NCBI GenBank assembly: GCA_964573885.1
Contig: CAZNLL010000054.1
Location: 1 to 22,575, forward strand
Direction of reading: 5' to 3'
Length of the DNA stretch: 22,575 nt
Source: CAZNLL01 sp964573885
GTDB lineage: Bacteria > Desulfobacterota > DSM-4660 > Desulfatiglandales > Desulfatiglandaceae
A model generated the notes under the pieces. It was not told where the DNA came from. It ran no database searches and saw only the letters and a list, made by a program, of their open reading frames with translations. The position numbers were made by a program, and so were the translations under genes. This document shows, one piece after another, positions 16,157-22,575 of the stretch (positions within the stretch are counted from its first letter, which is position 1; the number at the start of each line of letters is the position of its first letter).

Positions 16157-17744
16157 CAAGTCCAAGGATCAAAAGGCGTACGAAAGTTTAAGTCCCTTTG
16201 AACTCAAGAACAAGCTCATCTCCATGGCGAAAAACCATCGCGAAAAGATGATGCTCAACGCCGGCCGGGGGAACCCCAACTGGGTCTCCACCTATCCGAG
16301 GGAGGCATTTTTTCTGCTGGGTTCTTTTGCTCTCGAGGAAGCTCACCGGGTGCTTAGCCGCCCGGGGCTGGCAGGAGCCCCGGATGCCACGGGGATGGGG
16401 GAGCGCTTTGAGGAGTTTTGCCGCATCCATGACGATCGCCTGGGATCCCAGTTCTTGGCCGATGCCTACAGGTATGCCACCCGGCAACTTGATCTCGATG
16501 GTGATGGCTTTATAGCTGAAATGGTGGATGCCATCCTGGGAGACCATTACCCCACGCCGGATCGGGTGCTGCCCAACACCCAGGAAATTGTACGGGCCTA
16601 TCTCAATATGACCATGTGTGACAATCAACCCCTAAAGGATACTATGGACCTCTTCGTGGTGGAGGGTGGCACCGCGGCCATGACGTATATCTTCAATACC
16701 CTCAAGGAAAACCTCCTGATTAAGACCGGCGACAAGATAGCTCTAGGGACCCCGATTTTTACTCCTTATCTCGAAATTCCCACACTCAATGACTATGAAC
16801 TGGTCATTGTGGAGGTCCAACAGGACGAAAACAACAACTGGCAGTACCCGGATTCTGAAGTCGAGAAGCTGGCAGATCCGGGGGTTAAGGCCTTTTTTCT
16901 GGTAAACCCCGCCAATCCAGCGTCGGTAAGTGTGGACACCGATTCCCTAACAAAGATCGCAGATCTGATCCATACCCGGCGCAACGATCTCATCATTCTG
17001 ACCGATGACGTCTACGGGACCTTTGTGAACGGGTTTAAGTCCTTTGTGGCCACGGCCCCGCGAAATACCATACTGGTATATTCCTATTCCAAGTACTTTG
17101 GGGCCACGGGGTGGCGACTCGGTGTCATCGGCATTTACCAGGACAATGTCATGGACGAAATGATCGCCGCACTGCCAGAGGATCAGAAGAGGGGGTTGCA
17201 TGACCGATATGCATCCATCTCCACAAATCCGGAAAAACTCAAACTCATCGATCGTCTCGTAGCGGACAGCCGGGCCGTTGCACTCAATCATACCGCCGGG
17301 CTGTCCACACCGCAGCAGGTGATGATGGTCCTGTTCTCCTTTCAAGAACTGCTTGATTCGGACAGCCATCTTTACCGGAAAGAAGCCCAAGATCTGGTCC
17401 GAAAACGCTACGAAACCCTCTACGCCGCGCTGGGTGAACCGGCACCGGAGCTGCCCTGCTATGCTTACTACTATACCACTATCGATATCCGAGAACTGGC
17501 GCAGAAACGCTATGGGGATCAGTTCGCCCGGTGGCTGGAGGCCGAGCACGAACCCATTGATTTTGTCTGGCGGCTGGCCGACGAAAAGGAAATTGTCCTC
17601 ATGGACGGCGGAGGTTTCGATGCACCCGAGATGTCGGTACGTGTCTCACTGGCTAATCTCTTTGACGCCGAATATGAGCAGATCGGTCAGGGGATCAGTG
17701 ACCTGCTGGAAACCTACAAATCGGAATGGGAAGCCGAAAACTAG
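16146..17744 (+). CDS. aspD: Aspartate 4-decarboxylase (bifunctional aspartate aminotransferase family)
   Basis: PLP enzyme that beta-decarboxylates L-aspartate to L-alanine and CO2 (EC 4.1.1.12). 532 aa, the length of this family and over 100 residues longer than ordinary aspartate aminotransferases. Landmarks are NAGRGNPNWVSTYPREAFF near the N-terminus, VVEGGTAAMTYIFNTL, LVNPANPASVSVD and IILTDDVYGTFV. The Schiff-base lysine is Lys316 in VYSYSKYFGATGWRLGV, and the substrate carboxylate-binding arginine is probably Arg499 in MSVRVSLAN. The start ATG at 16146 has GGAGG 8 bases upstream. A longer frame from 16092 runs over the hepT remnant and has no family similarity. The aspT exporter follows after 17 bases, so both form one operon for aspartate/alanine exchange. 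Confidence 0.95.
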   Translation: MRNDKSKDQKAYESLSPFELKNKLISMAKNHREKMMLNAGRGNPNWVSTYPREAFFLLGSFALEEAHRVLSRPGLAGAPDATGMGERFEEFCRIHDDRLGSQFLADAYRYATRQLDLDGDGFIAEMVDAILGDHYPTPDRVLPNTQEIVRAYLNMTMCDNQPLKDTMDLFVVEGGTAAMTYIFNTLKENLLIKTGDKIALGTPIFTPYLEIPTLNDYELVIVEVQQDENNNWQYPDSEVEKLADPGVKAFFLVNPANPASVSVDTDSLTKIADLIHTRRNDLIILTDDVYGTFVNGFKSFVATAPRNTILVYSYSKYFGATGWRLGVIGIYQDNVMDEMIAALPEDQKRGLHDRYASISTNPEKLKLIDRLVADSRAVALNHTAGLSTPQQVMMVLFSFQELLDSDSHLYRKEAQDLVRKRYETLYAALGEPAPELPCYAYYYTTIDIRELAQKRYGDQFARWLEAEHEPIDFVWRLADEKEIVLMDGGGFDAPEMSVRVSLANLFDAEYEQIGQGISDLLETYKSEWEAEN

Positions 17745-17761
17745 TATATGGAGTCTGAAAC

Positions 17762-19465
17762 ATGGCTGAGGTCATTCAGGGTATGCTCCAATTGTGCCGG
17801 GACAATCCATCCCTGCTCCTGTTCGGTTCATTAGCGGCTGGTTATTCCCTGGGCAAGGTCAAATTCGGGACATTTTCACTGGGGGCCACCACCAGTGTCC
17901 TCCTGGTGGCCATCGTGTTGGGCGCCCTGATGCTGCGCGGCCACAAGTACGACCTGGGCTTGATCAAGACCATCTCTTTCAGCCTCTTTATTTTTGCCAT
18001 TGGATACCGGGTGGGTCCAGATTTCATCAGTGGGTTGAAGCGGGGCGGCGTCGAGTACATCGCCGTATCCGTGTTCTTCTGTTTGAGTGCGCTGGTCGCC
18101 GCCATTGTCCTGGCCAAGGTATTTGTGCTGGACGCGGGTTACGCCGGCGGACTGCTGGGCGGGGCCCTGACCCAGTCCGCTGTCATCGGCACGGCAGACG
18201 ATGTCTTGGAACATATGGCAACCGGCAAGACGACCTCTGCCATGAACCTGAAGTCCGACGTGGCCATTGCCTATGCCGTAACCTATATATTCGGAACTGC
18301 CGGTCTGATTATCCTGCTCAAGATATTACCCAGACTGTGGCACATCGATCTGCCGAAATCGGCGCAAGCAGCCGAAGCGGAACTCGGATCCGTGGAACAC
18401 CATGATACCATGGAATCCTTCCACTGGTCCGGCCTGCTTGTTCCCCGTGGCTACACGGTGACGAACCCCGATGCCGTGGGAAAGCGTGTTGAAGAAATCG
18501 AGGCCATGTTCGAGGGGCGCGTTGATTTGATCGGCATTAAACGGGGCCAGGAGGTCATCGCAGAAGTGACGCCAGGTGTGATACTCGAAAAGGGCGACCT
18601 CATCTGCCTGCTGAGCTATCGCGACCGTTTGTACAAGGCCTCGAAATGGATCGGTGAAGAGACAGACGATCAGGAGATGCATAACATCCTCGGTGAGAGC
18701 ATCGGGGTATGCCTGACCAACAAGGCCCTGGATGGAAAGACGGTGAAGGAGCTGTTCGAGCATCACGGGCACGGTGTATTCCTTAAACGGGTGGTTCGCC
18801 AGGCCCATGATCTCCCTATGGCACCCAAGCTGAAGATCCACCGCGGGGATGTGATTCATGTCATGGGCCGGCGATCGGATGTGGAAAGATTCATCAACAA
18901 GGTGGGCTATCCCGAACGGTCCACACAGGTAACCGATCTCATTACAGTAGGGATCGGCATCATTGTGGGTATCCTCATCGGGCTTCTGGTGATTCCTGTG
19001 AAAAACATCCCCATCACACTGGGCATGGGTGGCGGGGTGTTGCTATCGGGCATCCTGTTTGGGTGGTTGAGGTCCCTGCGCCCCACATGGGGGTATATTC
19101 CGGCACCCACCCTGTGGATATTCAGCGACTTGGGATTGAATCTGTTCATTGCCTGCGTGGGAATCTCGGCCGGTCCGAGGGCCTTCGATGCACTACAGCA
19201 GGCAGGACTCCCCATATTCTTTACGGGCGTTTGCCTGACCTGTATCCCCCATGTACTAACCTGGTTGTTCGGCCTGTATCTGCTTAGACTGAACCCCGTG
19301 TTGCTCCTGGGTGCCATGACGGGTGCCGGGACCTGCACGGCGGCAATGAATGCGGTCAAGGATGATGCCCAAAGCTCGGTGCCGGTGATCGGGTACACGG
19401 TTCCCTTCGCCGTCGGCAATGTCCTTCTTACGGTGTGGGGCGCCCTCATTGTGAGCTTGGTTTGA
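17762..19465 (+). CDS. aspT: Aspartate:alanine antiporter
   Basis: Inner-membrane exchanger of the AAEx family, 567 aa. It swaps external aspartate for internal alanine. With cytoplasmic AspD consuming a proton during decarboxylation, this is known in Tetragenococcus to create a proton-motive force. Two membrane blocks (~15-190 and ~390-567) flank a long hydrophilic segment (~205-385) with two RCK-C/TrkA-C-like units (LLVPRGYTV...GDLICLLSYRDRL; LKIHRGDVIHVMGRRSDVERF). Paired repeat motifs GGALTQSAVIGTADD and GAMTGAGTCTAAMNAVKDDA are typical. GGAG lies 8 bases before the ATG. No clear terminator follows, only a short GCCGTcaACGGC palindrome at 19479-19490. Confidence 0.95.
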   Translation: MAEVIQGMLQLCRDNPSLLLFGSLAAGYSLGKVKFGTFSLGATTSVLLVAIVLGALMLRGHKYDLGLIKTISFSLFIFAIGYRVGPDFISGLKRGGVEYIAVSVFFCLSALVAAIVLAKVFVLDAGYAGGLLGGALTQSAVIGTADDVLEHMATGKTTSAMNLKSDVAIAYAVTYIFGTAGLIILLKILPRLWHIDLPKSAQAAEAELGSVEHHDTMESFHWSGLLVPRGYTVTNPDAVGKRVEEIEAMFEGRVDLIGIKRGQEVIAEVTPGVILEKGDLICLLSYRDRLYKASKWIGEETDDQEMHNILGESIGVCLTNKALDGKTVKELFEHHGHGVFLKRVVRQAHDLPMAPKLKIHRGDVIHVMGRRSDVERFINKVGYPERSTQVTDLITVGIGIIVGILIGLLVIPVKNIPITLGMGGGVLLSGILFGWLRSLRPTWGYIPAPTLWIFSDLGLNLFIACVGISAGPRAFDALQQAGLPIFFTGVCLTCIPHVLTWLFGLYLLRLNPVLLLGAMTGAGTCTAAMNAVKDDAQSSVPVIGYTVPFAVGNVLLTVWGALIVSLV

Positions 19466-19560
19466 TCCGAAACACTCTGCCGTCAACGGCGTTACAAGAT
19501 CCCTCAATGGTGCAACCCCCTGAATCTAATGGCAATCGATACGATTTTTTGAAGTATGTG
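19466..19560. other. Start of a gene-remnant stretch between aspT and the RsbU-type gene
   Basis: The gap between aspT and the phosphatase gene (19466-20118) holds no complete recognisable gene. Its first 95 bases code for nothing I can name. The rest carries, on the minus strand, an unrecognised short ORF, a dipeptidase fragment and the 5' part of a lipoprotein gene, each listed separately. Confidence 0.5.
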
Positions 19561-19776
19561 TTAGAAGAGGACATAGCCAGGGCCACCCCAGTAGACATAT
19601 GAATCAATATGATAATCCTTTGCGCTTTCAATTTGTGCGCTCTCTCCCTTGTATCTGTTTGCGAAGACGATATCCGGCCATCCATCGCAGTTCAGGTCAT
19701 TGCATCCAGGGTTTTCAGTTGGGTTGGAACATCCCCCTATGACAAACAGAAAGGTGAATAGGACGAGCCTTTTCAT
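19561..19776 (-). pseudogene. FG-GAP/VCBS-repeat lipoprotein, truncated after 71 aa
   Basis: The frame starts with a good lipoprotein signal: MKRLVLFTFLFVIGGC, lipidated Cys at residue 16. It then enters an FG-GAP/VCBS-type calcium-binding repeat (NDLNCDGWPDIVFANRYKG, followed by HIDSYVYWGGPGY). Full-length relatives carry several such repeats and run to hundreds of residues. Here the frame stops within the first unit after YVLF. GAGG lies about 9 bases before the ATG, so a short lipoprotein could still be made, but the abrupt end fits a 3' deletion. Function unknown; FG-GAP repeats usually mediate surface binding. Confidence 0.65.
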
Positions 19777-19810
19777 TCGCCAAACCCTCGATTTTTCGGG
19801 TTGCTGCGGT

Positions 19811-19906
19811 TCCCTTCCGGGGCACCATATCTACGTGGGCCTGAAGAATGGCGCCTTTGCGATCTTTCATGCCGGGAATACGTGGTTTGCGTATGACCAG
19901 GGAAAC
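19811..19906 (-). pseudogene. pepD: Fragment of aminoacyl-histidine dipeptidase (PepD)
   Basis: 32 codons translate to VSLVIRKPRIPGMKDRKGA and ILQAHVDMVPRKG. This matches the N-terminal metal-site region of PepD (in E. coli about NILIRKPATAGMENRKP then VVLQAHLDMVPQKN), where the His and Asp bind zinc. The fragment is embedded in an open frame (19715-19984). Its flanking residues do not fit the family: the part after RKG continues out of family into the leader of the lipoprotein gene. The remaining ~430 residues of a dipeptidase are absent, so it is a relic. Confidence 0.65.
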
Positions 19907-19940
19907 CCGGGACGGCCCGGGATAAAACCATGAGGACCAA

Positions 19941-20105
19941 TTACTCACAGGAAGCCCTTTCGCACTCTTTCCAGATATAATCAAACAGGTATTTTCCGAA
20001 ATCGGAGACGACCGGCGTTTTTGATGGATCCAGCTTCACATGCGAAGACGTATTCATCCCGCCCCCAAGTTCCGAAACCTCGCCCTTGCACTCACTGAAT
20101 GCCAT
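19941..20105 (-). CDS. Unrecognised 54-aa ORF downstream of the RsbU-type gene
   Basis: Open frame beginning MAFSECKGEVSELGGGMNTS and ending FGKYLFDYIWKECERASCE. It starts 13 bases after the phosphatase stop on the same strand. Its second half (PVVSDFGKYLFDYIWKECER) reads like the C-terminus of a folded protein. I recognise no family. The first ATG is preceded by a C-rich stretch with no ribosome site; an internal ATG at codon 17 follows GGGGGCGGG. It may be a real small protein or the 3' remnant of a deleted gene. Confidence 0.3.
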   Translation of the reverse strand: MAFSECKGEVSELGGGMNTSSHVKLDPSKTPVVSDFGKYLFDYIWKECERASCE

Positions 20106-20118
20106 GAATGGGGCGGGG

Positions 20119-21981
20119 CTAGGCCGGAGGGTCTTGACTCACACTCCGATAGTTCAGTACCAGGATCGTTATATCATCGGCCTGTTCAGCATCACCGGCA
20201 AAATCTTTTACTTCCTGCAGAAGTTTTTCAGTGAGCCCCTCGGCGGAAAGGGTTCTGTTCATTTCAAGAAAGCGGCCCAGTTTGTTTTCGGTGAAAAAAC
20301 GGCCCTCCATATCCTCCGCTTCCGTCACCCCGTCCGTATAGAGGATGATGCGGTCCCCGGGTTGCATTACAAGTTTTTCCGAACTGTAGGGCACTCCTCC
20401 CATGACCCCCAGGGGCAATCCGTGACGGCTTTCGACTCTTTCCAGGCCTTGTTCGTGGCGGATGATGTAGGGCGGGTTGTGTCCCGCATTACAGAATTCA
20501 AGCTCACCGCTCCGGATATCCAGGATACACATGAATAGGGTTACAAACATGGACATCTCGTTGTCCGGACATAAATCGTTGTTCATACCCGTAATGATCT
20601 CACCCGCGTTTAAACCCTTCACGGCCTTGGCCTTTAGGATCGTCCGGGCAACCGCCATAAAAAGTGAGGAGGGAACCCCCTTTCCGGAGACATCGCCGAT
20701 GGCGAAGCAGAGATGATCATCGTCAATGAAAAAGAAGTCATACAGGTCGCCGCCGACGGCCTTTGCGCTCTCCAGTTTCGCGTAAACATCAAACTCCGGT
20801 CTTTCAGGGAAAGCGGGGAACAATTTGGGCAGAATGCTCATCTGGATATCACGGGCGACGCTCAACTCGCTTTCTATCCTCTCTTTTGCCGCGGTTGTCT
20901 CCTCAAGCCTAATCACCGCATCATCGAGGGACTCGATCATGTGGTTGAATATTCCGCCCAATTCCCTGATCTCCTCCGTCCCTTCCAGCGACACTTTTGA
21001 AGATGAAAGCGCATCCAGTTTAACCTGTCGCATTGTGCCTATGAGATTTCTGATGGGGCCGGCCAAAGAATTAGCGAAAAAGAAGGACAAAAATATGGCA
21101 CAAAAAAGGGCAAGGATTGATATCATGACAATCCTGGTTATGAGGCGATTCACATGACTGTTCATGGCCTTCTCTTTCTGGTCGATCATTTTATCGATGC
21201 CATCAATGTACACCCCCGTGCCGATGATCCAATTCCATTCCTTAAACAACCTCACATAGGATAATTTGGGCATGTCCGCGATGAGTCCCTGCTTTGTGGG
21301 CTTGGGCCACAGGTAATCCACAAACCCCTCCCCCTTCTCATTGCATACCTCCACAAAGGCCTGAAACAGGTTCTGGCCCTTTCCCAGGGCGCAGTTAAAC
21401 TCGGGGGCGTCCAGGACCTTCCCGTCCAGTTCCGGTATCGTGGTATGCATAATCATTTTGGGATAGGGAAGGCCCCTGTCGTTGATCCAGACATACCCGC
21501 TTGAATTATACCTGAGTCTTTTTAACGAGGATAGGGCCCGCTTTTTTGCCTCGGTCTGGGTCAGTTTCCCTTGGGCTGCCAGGGACGCATTTTCCCTGAG
21601 AGTCGATTCGGCCACATCAATGATATCCTTTAGACGTTTCCCATAGGTTTTTTCCAGGGAGCGCCTGTCCAAAGTCTCATAATAGTTGGTGTTTACGGTG
21701 TCATAGGCCATGCCCACCATATCTTTCAGGTGACGTCCGTAATACTTTTTCAGAAAATCCTCATTCCGCGTAATTCCATAGTTGGTACTGATTGTCTCAT
21801 AGGCGATATCCACGAAGTTTTTAAGGCCCCGTTTGATTCTTGCCAGTTCTTCGCTCCTGTATCTTTCAATGTCGGCCCGACCTTTTGCTTTGATACTCAG
21901 GACGGCGATGGACACCGTGATAACCGTTGAAAACAAGAGGATACCGATGGTGACTAGAGATATCTTCGTTCGGATCTTCAT
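20119..21981 (-). CDS. RsbU/SpoIIE-type PP2C phosphatase with Cache sensor and HAMP
   Basis: 620-aa membrane protein predicted to dephosphorylate an anti-sigma-factor antagonist in response to an external ligand. Membrane segments at ~8-30 and ~281-303 flank an extracytoplasmic Cache_2-type sensor. Its core is LRYNSSGYVWINDRGLPYP, MIMHTTIPELDGK and WNWIIGTGVYIDGID. A HAMP (~304-356) and a short coiled coil (~355-380) lead into the phosphatase. Metal-binding residues are in AVGGDLYDFF (Asp411), AIGDVSGKGVPSSLF (Asp430), LYTDGVTEAED (Asp550) and QADDITILVL (Asp602/603). All are intact, so activity is likely. Residues 53-131 hold an exact 32-residue repeat ahead of the Cache core. GGGGAG lies just before the ATG. 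The partner kinase upstream is truncated. Confidence 0.93.
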   Translation of the reverse strand: MKIRTKISLVTIGILLFSTVITVSIAVLSIKAKGRADIERYRSEELARIKRGLKNFVDIAYETISTNYGITRNEDFLKKYYGRHLKDMVGMAYDTVNTNYYETLDRRSLEKTYGKRLKDIIDVAESTLRENASLAAQGKLTQTEAKKRALSSLKRLRYNSSGYVWINDRGLPYPKMIMHTTIPELDGKVLDAPEFNCALGKGQNLFQAFVEVCNEKGEGFVDYLWPKPTKQGLIADMPKLSYVRLFKEWNWIIGTGVYIDGIDKMIDQKEKAMNSHVNRLITRIVMISILALFCAIFLSFFFANSLAGPIRNLIGTMRQVKLDALSSSKVSLEGTEEIRELGGIFNHMIESLDDAVIRLEETTAAKERIESELSVARDIQMSILPKLFPAFPERPEFDVYAKLESAKAVGGDLYDFFFIDDDHLCFAIGDVSGKGVPSSLFMAVARTILKAKAVKGLNAGEIITGMNNDLCPDNEMSMFVTLFMCILDIRSGELEFCNAGHNPPYIIRHEQGLERVESRHGLPLGVMGGVPYSSEKLVMQPGDRIILYTDGVTEAEDMEGRFFTENKLGRFLEMNRTLSAEGLTEKLLQEVKDFAGDAEQADDITILVLNYRSVSQDPPA

Positions 21982-22043
21982 CGCCGCTCCCCTGAGATAA
22001 GGCTAAAAAAGTTATTAAATTTTTTACATTTTTACCTAAAATG

Positions 22044-22072
22044 ATAAGATATAGGGTTATGCCCTGAGTCAA
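22044..22072 (-). promoter_or_regulatory. Possible sigma-70 promoter of the RsbU-type gene
   Basis: On the minus strand TTGACT (22067-22072), a 17-base spacer, and TCTTAT (22044-22049), about 60 bases ahead of the phosphatase start. The surrounding stretch 21995-22060 is strikingly A+T rich. If real, the phosphatase can be transcribed apart from the upstream kinase fragment. Confidence 0.4.
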
Positions 22073-22092
22073 GTTCATTAAAGGCCTCGTCT

Positions 22093-22329
22093 TTATCTGA
22101 CAAAAATGCGCTCCCAGGATATTGTGTCCCGGCCGTCCTCAAAGGTGTGTTGCATCACGTTCAGGCATGCCTCTTCCGTAACGACTTCAAGGTGTCCCGC
22201 CTCCTCTTTGGTTAACCCTTCCCGCAGGGCGTAGTCGCGGACAAGATTGCAGATCGCCGGCAGGTATTCTCTCCGGGTCATGACAGTTGCTCTTGCAATA
22301 AGGTTCGAGGCACTTTTTTCCGAATTCAT
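22093..22329 (-). CDS. RsbW-like anti-sigma factor kinase, short/truncated
   Basis: 78-aa frame with a good start: GGAG shortly before the ATG at 22329. It reads MNSEKSASNLIARATVMTRR, then LVRDYALREGLTKEEAGHLE and the N box VVTEEACLNVMQHTFEDG, which is typical of HATPase_c_2 serine kinases of the RsbW/SpoIIAB type. Relatives have ~130-145 residues. Here the frame ends with DTISWERIFVR right after the N box, so the G1 and G2 boxes that hold ATP are missing. No continuation is found in the other frames. It may be a pseudogene, or a minimal protein that kept only its binding surface. It sits between a response regulator end and the RsbU-type phosphatase, the usual setting for partner switching. 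Confidence 0.7.
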   Translation of the reverse strand: MNSEKSASNLIARATVMTRREYLPAICNLVRDYALREGLTKEEAGHLEVVTEEACLNVMQHTFEDGRDTISWERIFVR

Positions 22330-22469
22330 AGAGAGATCTCCTTTACCATTTTCTTCGCAACAGCTCCGAAAACACAAGAAGCCAAATGAGATTCTAACAG
22401 GGCTTTTGGTGGTCGGTATGCCCGGCAATAAGCCCGGCCTCCACCGTATCACCTTTTCAGGAGATCTTC

Positions 22470-22575
22470 TTAGAGGACCATTTTTAGAACATTTTCACGG
22501 GGCCGCCGACAGAAAAGGGCTTTGATGCTGTACGGCTTGGCCAAAATCCCGTCTTTTTTATGCATCAACGGCGTT
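22470..22575 (-). CDS. Response regulator receiver domain, C-terminal end, cut by window edge
   Basis: 34 codons before a TAA, running in from the right edge. The translation contains KKDGILAKPYSIKALF and ends RENVLKMVL. GILAKPYS with the invariant Lys-Pro is the last strand and loop of a CheY-like receiver domain, and the rest fits its final helix. It could be a stand-alone regulator or the receiver of a hybrid kinase. It lies 140 bases upstream of the RsbW-like frame on the same strand, which points to one signalling operon. Confidence 0.5.
   Translation of the reverse strand, partial: TPLMHKKDGILAKPYSIKALFCRRPRENVLKMVL

Noticed and set aside
16146..17744. Ordinary aspartate aminotransferase for the PLP enzyme
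   Set aside because: Length (532 aa), the NAGRGNPNW N-terminus and the neighbouring aspT fit aspartate 4-decarboxylase.
19483..22575. 11-base direct repeat TCAACGGCGTT at 19483-19493 and 22565-22575, as possible attachment sites
   Set aside because: Many 11-base matches are expected by chance within 22 kb, and no integrase or tRNA gene is present.
1..22575. CRISPR array, rRNA or tRNA genes, transposase genes
   Set aside because: No regularly spaced repeats, cloverleaf-like sequences or transposase motifs were seen on reading through; small or diverged examples could be missed by eye.

Overview
The window looks like a chromosomal segment of a Gram-negative bacterium, probably a deltaproteobacterium-type anaerobe (Desulfobacterota). 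Evidence is the lipid A genes (lpxC, a waaA fragment), the MltA lipoprotein, the two-subunit glycyl-tRNA synthetase (glyQ/glyS) and the pairing of a DUF4390 protein with an NtrY-like kinase. The taxonomic call is inference from gene content; no rRNA or tRNA gene was found.

Layout. 1-4881 is a minus-strand envelope block: lpxC (ending in a clear intrinsic terminator), a DUF4390 protein, an NtrY-type histidine kinase, and the 5' end of waaA running off the left edge. The divergent mltA (4882-6084, +) converges on glyQ-glyS (-). pcm (+, 9419-10072) converges on a compact minus-strand operon of four genes, transcribed MBL-fold hydrolase > HtrA/Deg protease > prmA > PaaI-like thioesterase (13562 down to 10099). 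pcm, prmA, HtrA and MltA together are a protein- and envelope-maintenance set. An OsmC-family gene (13941-14369, +) closes the conserved part.

14370-20118 is accessory and scarred. It starts with a 57-codon orphan ORF, then a COG2189-type DNA methyltransferase that has lost its whole catalytic middle and carries an in-frame stop. Next come an intact MntA-like nucleotidyltransferase antitoxin and a stub of its HepT/HEPN toxin partner. The toxin stub's reading frame runs into the start of an intact aspD-aspT pair, aspartate 4-decarboxylase plus the aspartate:alanine antiporter. Together these exchange aspartate for alanine and CO2 and can build a proton-motive force. Downstream (19466-20118) lie remnants of at least two genes: an FG-GAP lipoprotein cut off in its first repeat and a PepD dipeptidase fragment.

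20119-22575 (-) is a partner-switching type signalling locus: the C-terminus of a response regulator at the right edge, a very short RsbW-like anti-sigma kinase lacking its ATP-lid half, and a complete RsbU/SpoIIE-type phosphatase with a Cache sensor containing an exact 32-residue tandem repeat.

I did not find a convincing wholly new system. The strongest leads are the toxin-less MntA antitoxin beside a gutted methyltransferase at the boundary with aspDT, the truncated RsbW-like protein paired with an intact phosphatase, and the tandem repeat in the sensor.
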